A stretch of 64,000 nt of DNA, from positions 73,917 through 137,916 of the forward strand of contig LXQE01000075.1 of NCBI GenBank assembly GCA_003326195.1, given 5' to 3'. The position numbers and the translations under genes are program-made. Below the pieces are notes generated by a model. The model did not search any database. It worked only from the letters and a program-made list of their open reading frames with translations, and was not told where the DNA came from. This DNA is from Nostoc punctiforme NIES-2108 (lineage in GTDB: Bacteria; Cyanobacteriota; Cyanobacteriia; Cyanobacteriales; Nostocaceae). Below are positions 44,040 to 53,700 of this stretch, piece after piece. Each line of letters opens with the position of its first letter. The stretch's first letter is position 1.

Positions 44040-44112
44040 AGTAGGAAGTGAGGAGTTAGGAGTTAGAAGTTAGGAGTTAAAAACTTAAAACTCATTACTC
44101 TTAACTCCTAAC
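44040..44112. repeat. GGAGTTA heptamer array
   Basis: GAGGAGTTAGGAGTTAGAAG-type units followed by their inverse (CTCTTAACTCCTAACT), between glyA and cinA. Confidence 0.7.
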
Positions 44113-44119
44113 TATAATG

Positions 44120-45403
44120 TCAGGCTAATGCTGGTACAGGAATTTCCAGGTGAGCATATAAGGGGAAGCGATCGCACAATGCCGCTACCCGTTGACGACA
44201 ATCTTGGGTTACTACGTCGGAATCTGGAGAAAGTAAGCGATCGCTAATAATATTGGCAATCTCAGTAAATTCTGCTACTCCTAAGCCCCGTGTGGTCATT
44301 GCTGGCGAACCTAACCTCAGACCACTGGTAACAAATGGCGATTGCGGATCAAAGGGAATAGTATTCTTGTTAGCAGTAATATTCACAGTACTGACTAACT
44401 GATCTGCCTGCTTACCAGTTAGACTTACAGAGCGTAAATCTACCAAGATTAAATGATTGTCAGTGCCGTTAGATACTAACTTTAAACCACGGCTTTGGAG
44501 CTGTTCGGCTAAAGCACAAGCATTTTCAATCACTTGGGCAGAATAAGTTTTAAACTCAGGCTTGAGGGCTTCTCCAAAAGCTACTGCTTTACCAGCAATA
44601 ACGTGTTCTAATGGCCCGCCTTGGCTGCCAGGAAAAACAGATTTATCTAGCTTTTTACCTAGTTCTGCGTCGTTAGTCAAGATTAAACCACCTCTAGGGC
44701 CGCGTAGAGTCTTATGGGTAGTTGTTGTTACTACGTGACAGTGAGGAATGGGATCGGGATGAAGACCAGTGGCAACTAAACCAGCAATGTGAGCAATATC
44801 GGCAAGTAAGTAAGCGCCGATTTCATCAGCAATACTACGGAACTTTTCAAAGTCAATTACACGGGGATAAGCCGAATAACCACAAATCAAGAGCTTAGGA
44901 CGCTCCCTCAGCGCCAGCTCGCGAATTTGATCGTAGTCAAGTTGTTCTGTTTCTTGACTGACACCGTAGTGGCTAACTTGGAACCACTTACCTGAGAAAT
45001 TGACAGGGGAACCGTGGGTAAGATGTCCACCATGAGACAAATCCATTCCCATAATTTTGTCCCCTGGTTCTAGGAGTGATAGGAACACAGCAAAATTGGC
45101 TTGTGCGCCAGAATGGGGTTGCACATTCGCATGAGTAGCCCCAAATATCTGTTTAGCGCGATTGATCGCTAGTTGCTCGATTTTGTCGATAAACTCACAA
45201 CCGCCATAGTAGCGTTTGCCAGGTAAACCCTCAGCATATTTATTTGTCAGTACCGAACCTTGAGCCGCCAGTACAGCAGCAGACGTAAAGTTTTCACTAG
45301 CAATCAACTCTAAGTGATCTCGCTGACGCTGTAGTTCGTCGTTGATTAACCCTGCGATCGCCGGATCGCTGGAAGAAAGAAAGTCTGAATTAGTCCTAGT
45401 CAC
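44120..45403 (-). CDS. glyA: Serine hydroxymethyltransferase
   Basis: PLP enzyme that interconverts serine and glycine with tetrahydrofolate; it feeds one-carbon metabolism and photorespiration. Visible: [38 protein letters not shown], the PLP-Lys in [15 protein letters not shown], and [19 protein letters not shown]. The length of 427 is standard. Start ATG at 45403. cinA follows with a repeat-filled 90-bp gap. Confidence 0.95.
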   Translation of the reverse strand: MTRTNSDFLSSSDPAIAGLINDELQRQRDHLELIASENFTSAAVLAAQGSVLTNKYAEGLPGKRYYGGCEFIDKIEQLAINRAKQIFGATHANVQPHSGAQANFAVFLSLLEPGDKIMGMDLSHGGHLTHGSPVNFSGKWFQVSHYGVSQETEQLDYDQIRELALRERPKLLICGYSAYPRVIDFEKFRSIADEIGAYLLADIAHIAGLVATGLHPDPIPHCHVVTTTTHKTLRGPRGGLILTNDAELGKKLDKSVFPGSQGGPLEHVIAGKAVAFGEALKPEFKTYSAQVIENACALAEQLQSRGLKLVSNGTDNHLILVDLRSVSLTGKQADQLVSTVNITANKNTIPFDPQSPFVTSGLRLGSPAMTTRGLGVAEFTEIANIISDRLLSPDSDVVTQDCRQRVAALCDRFPLYAHLEIPVPALA

Positions 45404-45682
45404 TTGAATTATCCTTATGGAAATTTATTTGTACAACGGCTGATTTTGCTTGGACGTAGCACCTAAATATACAGTCAAGGGCAATGGTTTTTGACTGCTG
45501 TACAGAGGCAATTAATCATCTCCGTACTCTGGAGGTTTATTTGTGCCAACTTATTTATTATTAGACCCAAGCTCGATTAATGCATTAATTATCATAACGT
45601 TGCTTTTTGAAATCCTCACGTTGCTGCGTGTTGTGAGGTCGTTAGACAGTATTCTTTATGAACCTATGTTAAATCATGCTTA

Positions 45683-45713
45683 CTGCGTAGGCGTAGCCCG
45701 TCGGAGACATCGC
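45683..45713. repeat. Nostoc palindromic repeat
   Basis: GTAGGCGTAGCCCGTCGGAG followed by ACATCGC, a short dispersed GC-rich palindromic unit. Related pieces are at 1459-1500, 37075-37105, 61611-61642 and 63502-63532. The region 45404-45815 holds this, a hairpin and no supported gene. Confidence 0.6.
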
Positions 45714-45753
45714 TGCTCTGTGGAATGAACTTCAGAATGATTCGTGAACAACA

Positions 45754-45786
45754 AGAACCCCGACTTCTTTAATAAATCGGGGTTCT
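45754..45786. terminator. AGAACCCCGA hairpin
   Basis: AGAACCCCGA (45754-45763) pairs exactly with TCGGGGTTCT (45777-45786). It lies 30 bp after the stop of the 83-residue gene read on the minus strand, a likely transcript end, and belongs to a hairpin type common in Nostoc. Confidence 0.45.
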
Positions 45787-45815
45787 GCGGGTTGCAATTC
45801 TCACAAATCAAAAAA

Positions 45816-46067
45816 TCAAATAGGATTCATATAGCGATTTTGATAATAAGCCAAAATCTGGTTAACTCGTTGCCGATTTTCTAAGCTAGAGTTTGGTGTC
45901 CACGAAAGGCTCAAGCCAGCAATTTGACTTTGATTGTAATCAAACTGTTGGGATGACTGGGGAATTAAATCCACTTCCACCCCTTCGACTTGACGTAAAT
46001 GAACTGCTATTTCTCTATAAACAGCTAAAGGCAAACCAGCGAATTCAACTTTTTCCTTAGTCTCCAT
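45816..46067 (-). CDS. Conserved hypothetical protein, 83 aa
   Basis: A small soluble protein (VEFAGLPLAVYREIAVHLRQ, VEGVEVDLIPQSS, LSWTPNSSLENRQRVNQIL) that I cannot assign. It starts two bases after the stop of the lipoprotein gene upstream, so the two are one operon. The pairing suggests a shared envelope-related task, but there is no domain evidence. Confidence 0.65.
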   Translation of the reverse strand: METKEKVEFAGLPLAVYREIAVHLRQVEGVEVDLIPQSSQQFDYNQSQIAGLSLSWTPNSSLENRQRVNQILAYYQNRYMNPI

Positions 46068-46069
46068 CT

Positions 46070-46936
46070 TTATGAAGCTCCCACATTAAAGGTATTTTGG
46101 GGGGGCGTTGTCACTGAAATAGCATTGCCGCTAGCAGATGCCGCTGACGACGTTGATTTGACAGTCCCTTCCCCTACCATTTTGGCAACTTCAATACCAT
46201 ATTGTTCCAAAATCACGATGGGGTTGTAGCCCTGATTCATTTCAATACGTTTAATTAGTACGCCATTTGCTAATCGCTGTCCCGCCTGTACATACCGACT
46301 TGTCGGCTCATCGGGTACTTTGATAATTGCCTGTGGTTCTTTACTAATTAGCACTACACCAGTCACAACCACTGCCATTGCTAACTCAGGCTGTGCTGGC
46401 GGTGGCAATACAGAGACTAAAGTGGGGTTAGGGACAACTTGAGGCAAAACTTTAGGCAACACTGAAGTCAAGGTAGGATTGACTTTTTTTGGTAGAGAAT
46501 TTTTTGGTAGAGAAGAAACGTTGTTTTTCTTTGGATTTAAAGCGATGCTGCGTGTTGGAAGTTTTCGTACTGCTAGTGATGCAGTAGGTAGCTTAGGAAC
46601 CACGGGAACTGGTCTTCCAGATGTTTTAGACATTCCGGGAACAGTCTGCCCAAAAAGTTGTGCAAAAGGATCGCTTCGATCTTTTGATACCACAAGTTCC
46701 CGTGTCCGCTCTGTAGCATTAGTGGATTGAATCAAGTTAACAGATGCAAGATTAACTTGTGAGACCTGTTTGGCCGGTATCACTGGATTCTTAAAAGATT
46801 GAGCCGCTGGTGGCGACTGTTTTGCTATTTTGGGAATTGGCACAGGATTGATGGCTTGTTGTGTATCTTCAGAAGCACATCCGGCGATCGCCAAAGCTAG
46901 AATAGCTGCAATTGTAATTTTTGAAGTTATGCCCAT
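46070..46936 (-). CDS. Putative lipoprotein, Pro/Val-rich
   Basis: A 288-residue protein with a lipoprotein signal: MGITSKITIAAILALAIAGC with the lipid-bearing Cys20 after ALAIAG. Residues about 20-175 are low-complexity (Pro, Lys, Ser, Val). A compact beta domain follows (AMAVVVTGVVLISKEPQAII, SRYVQAGQRLANGVLIKRIE, VILEQYGIEVAKMVGEG), similar in style to pilus- or secretion-associated PilP-like domains. It is probably anchored in a membrane facing the periplasm. Function is not known. Confidence 0.65.
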   Translation of the reverse strand: MGITSKITIAAILALAIAGCASEDTQQAINPVPIPKIAKQSPPAAQSFKNPVIPAKQVSQVNLASVNLIQSTNATERTRELVVSKDRSDPFAQLFGQTVPGMSKTSGRPVPVVPKLPTASLAVRKLPTRSIALNPKKNNVSSLPKNSLPKKVNPTLTSVLPKVLPQVVPNPTLVSVLPPPAQPELAMAVVVTGVVLISKEPQAIIKVPDEPTSRYVQAGQRLANGVLIKRIEMNQGYNPIVILEQYGIEVAKMVGEGTVKSTSSAASASGNAISVTTPPQNTFNVGAS

Positions 46937-47102
46937 GAGCCTTTCTCAAAAGCCATTGGAAAATTGAAAAGTGGAAATCAACATGCCTAAAATTTGGATA
47001 AAAGGCAAAGTATGTTCCCTTTATAACCTAATTTTTTACATTTCAAGGGTTATTTTTAGCACTACACACGCAGTATAACTGCGGTTTGTTATTTGTTTGC
47101 AG

Positions 47103-47879
47103 TCAATCTTCTGCCACACCCATAAGCTCTTTCATCAAATCTAGTCCTTTCTTGACTCGACGGGAAACTGTTACTACACTGATGCCCAGATGTTCTGCAA
47201 CTTGTTTTTGGGTCAAATCTTGCAAAAACACACATTCCAACACATCGCGGGTGCGTTTTTCTAGCTGAACCAACGCTTGTTGTAAGCGAAGTTGGTCTTC
47301 TTGTGCCAGTTGAAAACTGCGATAGTGAGGATCTGGAACCAATTCTCCCAAGCAGGTAGAACCTTCTTCTCCATCTTGGATTGGCACATCAAGACTCAAG
47401 GGAGCGCGATTGACCCATGCTAATTTAATTTCTTGCCATTCGTTTGGAGAAATTTCCAGTGCTGCTGCTAATTCCGAGTCAGTTGGTTGACGATTGTGTT
47501 TTTCACGCCAAGAACGTGATACTCCTATAGCTTGCTGTTGGAGCGCTAACCATCTCCGAGGAATTCGCACGGTGACACCTTTATCTCGGAGATAGTGTTG
47601 AATTTCACCCCGAATATAGGGAAGAGCGTAGGAACTGAAGGCATGTCCCTTGGAAATTTCAAATCTTTCAATAGCTCTGATTAAACCCAAACATCCAACC
47701 TGGAGCAAATCATCATAGGTTTCATGACATTGATTTGTCCAATAGTGAGCTTCTTTTCTCACAAGTCCAAAATTGAGTTTTACCAGTTGATTGCGGATAT
47801 TTTCTGACGGAGATTGCTGATATTCTCGCAACAACTGCCAAATTTCGTGCTTTAGTTCATTGGTGACTGTGGTAGGCAT
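47103..47879 (-). CDS. sigF: RNA polymerase sigma factor SigF (group 3)
   Basis: A sigma-70 family group 3 factor of the B/F/G type. Region 2: GLVRKEAHYWTNQCHETYDD, LLQVGCLGLIRAIERFEISK, FSSYALPYIRGEIQHYLRDK. Region 3: IPRRWLALQQQAIGVSRSWR. Region 4 HTH: LTQKQVAEHLGISVVTVSRR. In cyanobacteria SigF controls pilus, motility and stress genes. The frame begins at 47912, but MPTTVTNEL at 47879 is the more typical start. psbO lies downstream in the same direction but well separated. Confidence 0.88.
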   Translation of the reverse strand: MPTTVTNELKHEIWQLLREYQQSPSENIRNQLVKLNFGLVRKEAHYWTNQCHETYDDLLQVGCLGLIRAIERFEISKGHAFSSYALPYIRGEIQHYLRDKGVTVRIPRRWLALQQQAIGVSRSWREKHNRQPTDSELAAALEISPNEWQEIKLAWVNRAPLSLDVPIQDGEEGSTCLGELVPDPHYRSFQLAQEDQLRLQQALVQLEKRTRDVLECVFLQDLTQKQVAEHLGISVVTVSRRVKKGLDLMKELMGVAED

Positions 47880-48353
47880 AGCACCGGGTTTATTGAGCAA
47901 ATAAAGAATCAATTATTCGCTTTTTAAATTCAGCTGCGATCGCACAATATCAAATGAAATATTGCGATATATTTCCTAGCAAATACTATGGTAGATAATA
48001 AAGAGTTTTTATCAAAATTCCATAAGCTACTTGACAATCGAGCAAAATTTAAATGGGCGAAATCGTTATTTAGTTGGTTATTTATCTTTGGTATGTCCTG
48101 TAGCTTTTTTAGAACCACATAGAAATAAAATATAAAATTAATCACTAAATATCAAACCGAGATTGTACTTAACTTGAATTAATTAGTTATGAAGTTAATT
48201 TAGATAAACGAAACAATAGTAGTCGAGCTTTTGTTTGATGAGCAAAAGTTGGATTTACAGTAAAATTACGTACTCATGAAACTGAGATTTATCCAATAGT
48301 TAAAAATTACTAAATAATTTAAAAAAATCTTATGTATATTTACGCAAGGCAAT

Positions 48354-48379
48354 AAAAAAAGGGCGTCTCACCCTTTTTT
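48354..48379. terminator. AAAAAAGGG/CCCTTTTTT terminator
   Basis: A7-GGG stem with CCC-T6, loop CGTCTCA, effective on either strand. It lies between sigF and psbO. The stretch 47913-48530 shows no supported gene. Confidence 0.65.
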
Positions 48380-48534
48380 GCACTTAAGTCTATAGTGTTT
48401 TAATGAAAGGGAAAAGGTTAAAGGGATGAATAAAGTGATCCATAAGACTGAGGGATAAAAATTTTCCCAATTACCGGGGCTATTTTGACCCCAATTTTAC
48501 TCAGATTTAACTTTTCGCCATTTTTGTAAAAAAT

Positions 48535-48567
48535 CTATCCACCCTCTTTTTTAAAGAGGGTGGATAG
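48535..48567 (-). terminator. Strong terminator of psbO
   Basis: A perfect 15-bp stem (CTATCCACCCTCTTT with its inverse, 48535-48549 and 48553-48567) with a 3-base loop, followed on the minus strand by ATTTTTTAC. It ends 79 bases after the psbO stop. Confidence 0.85.
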
Positions 48568-48645
48568 TTTAACTTTTGCGATCAAGTCTGAATACTTACA
48601 GAATTGTCGTTTTGAGTGCCAGTCAGTTGCCTTACTTTCGAGGAT

Positions 48646-49482
48646 TTAGCCACGAGCCGATTCAACCCGTGCATAAAATAGACCACGAATCTTGACTTCT
48701 TTAGGTTCGCCAGCACCTAAATCTGTATCAGATGGCTGTTCGCTCTCGAAAGTGCCAGCAATTTCACCGCTAGAACTGTCTATTTTGGCGATTTGTAGAG
48801 AAATCTTGCCATTGAGATTTTCAGCACGTTTGACATTAGTGCGGGTAAGTTCTTCATCATCTGCTTGGGCAGGGAGAGCTACGGCATTATCATAGCCACT
48901 GACGACACCACGACCTTTGGGATCTAGGAAGGCAGCACCACGATAGGAAGGAACTTTAAAGCTGCCTTCAAAGTCCGTAGAGGTGTTAATACTGGTCAAG
49001 CTGGGTTGGCTTTGAGCAACCAAATTTTTGATGGTGAAGAGGAAAGGTACTCGCTCACCACCAGGAAGTTGCACAGTGATGGCTTGGAAGTCAAGACCAT
49101 CAGTTTCCGTAAAGGTCAGGCTGTTATCTGCGTTGACTTTTAGATTACCTTGCACCTGGTCAATGGTGGAAGTGTATCTGGTCAACAATTTGCCAGCAAC
49201 AAATTCTGCTTCTTGCCTTTTATTAGCAGGTTCTTCTTTAATGAAGAAGCTAGTTGGTTCCAAGCAAAGTTCTTTGATGGTATAAGACTGACTAGAATCA
49301 ATGGGAAGGGAACCACGGCTTGTTTCTGCTAGTTGGGGGCATTTGTTCGCCAAGCCAGTGCCGCGAATTTGATCGTAAGTGAGTACATCTCTACCACTAC
49401 TGCTAGCAGGAGCATCACTACAAGCGGTTATTAGCCCCAGGCACAAAGCCAAGAATGCAACAATTAAAGCGCGATACCTCAT
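48646..49482 (-). CDS. psbO: Photosystem II manganese-stabilising protein PsbO
   Basis: The 33-kDa extrinsic subunit that stabilises the oxygen-evolving Mn4CaO5 cluster on the lumen side. The signal MRYRALIVAFLALCLGLITA is followed by CSDAP, then the mature N terminus LTYDQIRGTGLANKCPQL and the conserved Cys pair (NKC...ELC). Family segments: SFFIKEEPANKRQEAEFV, SLTFTETDGLDFQAITVQLP, GEREVP-like GGERVPFLFTIKNLVA, and the C-terminal GEPKEVKIRGLFYARVE. The frame runs to a TTG at 49500; the ATG at 49482 has GAGG at the right distance. Confidence 0.95.
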   Translation of the reverse strand: MRYRALIVAFLALCLGLITACSDAPASSSGRDVLTYDQIRGTGLANKCPQLAETSRGSLPIDSSQSYTIKELCLEPTSFFIKEEPANKRQEAEFVAGKLLTRYTSTIDQVQGNLKVNADNSLTFTETDGLDFQAITVQLPGGERVPFLFTIKNLVAQSQPSLTSINTSTDFEGSFKVPSYRGAAFLDPKGRGVVSGYDNAVALPAQADDEELTRTNVKRAENLNGKISLQIAKIDSSSGEIAGTFESEQPSDTDLGAGEPKEVKIRGLFYARVESARG

Positions 49483-49500
49483 GGTCAACCTCAATCTCAA

Positions 49501-50269
49501 AAATTAATATCTAAGTTGTAAAACTGCATCGAAGCTTTGATCTCTGATGAGAAGCCGCTACTCTGCGAAAAGCTACCTTTGTTCGGACACGGCTTTGCTC
49601 TGATTAAGAGAGTTAAAGCAAGTGTTCGGGTGTCTAGTTATCAGACGCTGCTCAAACTTTTCTCTGCTAAACGTAGTTAAACGTATCGCTCTCTTGAGCT
49701 TGGGGTGTAAATTCCAGACTAAGTAGCACACTGCATCCATTTTGGATGTGTGTCACTAGGGGAGCAAAAAACCAGCAGTTTTACTGTTGGTGGCATTTGT
49801 TTAGAGTTGGGCGAGTGTATGATTAAGCCTCACACAGAGAAGCATAAATGCTTGTGCCTTGAAAAATGCGAACAGGGGTGTCTGCTTCGCACTTTGCTTT
49901 TGCTTATCGCAAAAGCGGCGTCGCCCAAGTCTTTTTGTATCATGTATGTGACGCCACTACATACAGCCCATTGTTAGATGGGTAAATCAGCCAGATCATA
50001 CGATTTTTTTTAACTCAAAATCAAAGTTCTCAAAATCCAAGAAAGTCTCGTACCGATCGCATCTAGCTTCTGTAAAGCCTATGCTAAAGATTACTACGCT
50101 CTTTTTGGAGTGATCGCAATTGCTTTTGATAAAGATACAAATCTAGTTATATTCACCTCTAACTAGGGTAAGTGAGGAGATGCGATAACAGGGAGACAAC
50201 TGACAAACTAGGGAAAATTAAAAATCTCCGGTAAATTTGAGTTGATCTCATTTATACGGAAAAGGTGGC
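49501..50269. other. Gene-free region upstream of psbO
   Basis: No convincing gene. It includes the psbO promoter area, a GC-rich palindromic stretch near 49880-49925 (GCTTATCGCAAAAGCGGCG) of the Nostoc repeat type, and AT-rich spacer before the gene at 50270. Confidence 0.5.
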
Positions 50270-50617
50270 ATGAAGGATCACAAAAATATTGAATCAGAGA
50301 AGTTGTCTGGTAAACTGCAAGCGATCGCAACTGTAGTGTATGATGCCGCTACAGCTTGTAAAGGCGATACTGTAGCTCTTTTGGCTTTGCTGCGGCAATT
50401 AGAGCAGTTACACCGAGAGATCCGGGATGGGGTTTTTCAAGAGAGTTTGCCTGTTAACCGTCGCCAACTTTACTCACTGCTGAAAGATATTGAGTCTGAG
50501 GGAGGCTGGCCCTATATTGAGCGTATGAGGCTACAAGCCTTTTTAGCGAATTTGCCACAAGAGGCTCCCGAAGAAAATAGCCATGAACTTTTGGAGAGCG
50601 ATCGCTCCTTTGGCTGA
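50270..50617 (+). CDS. Conserved hypothetical protein, 115 aa
   Basis: A small helical protein (KLQAIATVVYDAATACKGDT, VALLALLRQLEQLHREIRDG, LPVNRRQLYSLLKDIESEGG, WPYIERMRLQAFLANL). It has no membrane segment or signal. The composition and unbroken helices suggest a real cyanobacterial protein, but I know no function. It converges with the WD40 gene on the other strand. Confidence 0.65.
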   Translation: MKDHKNIESEKLSGKLQAIATVVYDAATACKGDTVALLALLRQLEQLHREIRDGVFQESLPVNRRQLYSLLKDIESEGGWPYIERMRLQAFLANLPQEAPEENSHELLESDRSFG

Positions 50618-50727
50618 TTAGCTCGAAATTTATTTCTAGCTCTGAATTAATAACTCTGGTCGCCTCATCAACCGCTAAACCAAGAGCGGTTGCTCATTGA
50701 GGCTTCAACCTAATTTATAATTCTTAA

Positions 50728-53700
50728 TTAAAAAGGATTTGTACGGGTTATCCCATCACAAAGAAAGCGATCGCGCTCCTCAAGATTGTGGTTGTGCTTA
50801 AGGTAATCACCCACCCAATTGCAACCACGAACAAGCAGATCATCAAGATGTAAATTCCACAGAATTATCGTGTTGTCATCACTAGCTGATGCTAGTGTTT
50901 GACCATCTGGGCTAAAACTCACACTTAATACCGGAGCGCGATGCCCATTGAGACTTTTAATTAATTTGCCATCACGGCTCCAGAGTTTCACTGTACTGTC
51001 CCAACTGGCGGCGGCTAGTAATTCACCATTTGGGCTGAAAGTCACGGCATTGACGCTATCACTGTACCCTTTTAATAAAGTTTTTAATAACGTCCCATCC
51101 CGTCGCCACAGTTTCACGGTGTTATCCCAGCTAGCAGAAGCCAGCAATTCGTCAGTAGGACTAAAGCTGACACCCAATACCCAGCTATCATGAGGCGAGA
51201 AAGTTTTGAGCAAAGTACCATCCCGCCGCCAAAGTTTCACTGTTTGATCGTCACTGGCAGAGGCTAAAACGTGACCATCAGGGCTGAAATTGACGCTATT
51301 CACCCAACCCTGATGTCCCACTAAGGTTTTGAGCAACTTGCCCTCACGGTTCCAAAGTTTCACTGTTTTATCTTTGCTAGCTGATGCTAAAAACTGACCA
51401 TCAGGGCTGAAATTGACGCTCATGACACTATCGCTATGTCCGTGGAGAGTCATGATTAAAGTACCGTCAAGCCGCCAAAGTTTCACTGTTTTGTCATAAC
51501 TTCCTGAAGCCAGCATTTTACCTTTTGGGTCAAAACTGACACTAGGAACTTTATTTGTGTGTCCCACCAAAGTTTTGTAAAGTCGGGTTTTGACCTCGCC
51601 ATTACTGGTATACCGTTGCCAAAGTTTAACAGTGCGATCGCTACTACCAGAAGCTAGCATCTGACCGTCGGGACTCCAAGCAACGCTCAAAACTCGATCT
51701 CGATGCCCTTGAAGCATAGACGGTCTTGGAGCATCTAAACTCCATAGTTTCACGCTTTTGTCGAAACTTCCTGAAGCTAACAATTTGTTTTTTGGACTGA
51801 AAGCGATGCTAACGACAGCATCACTGTGTCCTTTGAAGGTTTTGAGTAAATTACCAGTGATACTCCAGAGGTTTATGGTATTGTCTTCGCCTGCGGAAGC
51901 AAACTTTTTACTATCCGAACTAAAGCTCAAACTCCACACTGTACCGTTATGCTGCCGTAAAGTTTTGTAAGGAAAAAAGTCAAAACCGTCTTTAGTGTTG
52001 CTACTCTCCCGCCGCCAAAGTTTCACTGTCTTATCTCGACCTGCTGATGCCAGGAATTTACTGTCTGGGCTGAAAATAGACACAATCACGCCTTGCTTAT
52101 GTCCCCGCAAAGTTGTAACAAGGCTACCGTCCCGCCGCCAGATTTTCACTGTTTTGTCGTCGCTAGCTGAGGCGATGAATTGACCATCAGGACTGAAGTT
52201 TACCCAGTTAACCCACCCCCGATGTCCTCTCAGTATTTTTACTAAGCTACCGTCTTTGCGCCAGAGTTTTACGGTTTTATCCTTACTACCAGTAGCTAAC
52301 AACTCGCCATCAGGACTAAAGTTAACGCTGTAAACCCAATCTTTATGTCCTTTGAGAGTTTTATATGGTTTGGGGTCAAATTCACCTGTAACCGAGTTTT
52401 TGCGCCAGATTTTCACTGTTTTGTCGAGGCTGGCAGAGGCTAGGGTTTGACCATCTGGGCTGAAACTTACACAGGTAACAGCATCAGTGTGACCTTTGAG
52501 GGTTTGGAGTAAAGTACCGTCAGGATGCCAAAGTTTTACCGTCTGATCTCGGCTACCTGATGCTATCAACTGACCATCTGGGCTGAAAGTTACTCCCCAG
52601 ACAATATCAGTGTGCCCTTCCAAACGGTTAACCTCCGTTACCCCATAAACTGCCTGTTGCAAGGCTGTTACCACCCGCATTCGTGTATCTGGTTCAACTC
52701 CATCTGCTTGTTTAAGTCCTCTCCAAGCCCGCAAACTTTCCAATAGGGCATCAAATTCTTTATTAGATGCAAACAGAGCTTCGCTAGCAGCAGTGATGAC
52801 ACCAATATTCAAGTTGGTTTCACTGCGTTCAGCTCGTAAAGTTTGGCGGACTGCTGCTCTTTTTTGTAAGTCGGCTTGCCACCATAACGCTGCGATTGTT
52901 CCCCCCATAATTGCTAGGATTGCACCTGCTATCCGTGCTTCCCGCAGTCGTCGTTGCAATACCAAATTTAGTTGCTTTTGACTAAGTTGTTGGGCTGCTT
53001 CCGCTCTAGTTTTTTCAAGTTTGATTTTTTCTAATTCGGCGAGCATACCATAGTTGTTCTTTTGACGAATTGGTTCAACTAAATAATCGTGAACCAACTG
53101 GTAGCGATCGCCTAATTCTTCTCTGACTCGCAATACCAAGCCTGAACCCACCAATATTTCTAAGATCAGTTCTCCAACTTTGTCAAAGCTTGATATCGTA
53201 TCTATATCATAATTATTCACTAATGCAGCCGCTAAATCAGCTTTAGTTTTTAAAGGTCGCGTCCCCTTTTCATCTGTTAACTCAAATAATAATTTCCAAC
53301 TTAACTCTTCGTTCTCCTGACCGCAGTCTTTGATAACTTCCCCCAACCAGCGTTCCACCAATTTGGCCGAGCCACCACAAAGCTTATATTCTGCCAGGGT
53401 CGTAATGTTTTCTATTTGTAGTTGAGCGCCGACTATTTGTAATTCAATTGGATGTACTTCATCTAGTTCTCCTGTCAAATCCTGAACTAATCGGTTAATT
53501 AATTCTTCACTTAGTTCATAATGTGAACGTTGAGTAAGACTGTGAATTATGGCTTTGGCATCTCGGCTAGAGAATTTCCCTAAATAGTAGCGAATGTCCT
53601 TATCAAGAATATTTTTATTAATTACTCCTAAATCATATAAGCCAGTACTATTTTTCTGGCTCAAACGTTCAAACTCTAATAAATGATGTAAATAATCTTC

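Noticed and set aside
45543..45728. Plus-strand ORF of 61 codons
   Set aside because: It runs into a Nostoc palindromic repeat for its last third, has no family resemblance, and looks like chance plus repeat.
47930..48145. Minus-strand ORF of 71 codons upstream of sigF
   Set aside because: AT-rich, Phe/Asn/Ser-rich composition typical of non-coding DNA, and no ribosome-binding site.
48646..49500. Longer psbO start at 49500
   Set aside because: It would start with TTG and add six residues before the signal peptide; the ATG at 49482 has the better ribosome-binding site.
49750..49977. Plus-strand ORF of 75 codons upstream of psbO
   Set aside because: Much of it is GC-rich repeat (GCTTATCGCAAAAGCGG), with odd Cys/Leu-rich composition and no recognisable domain.
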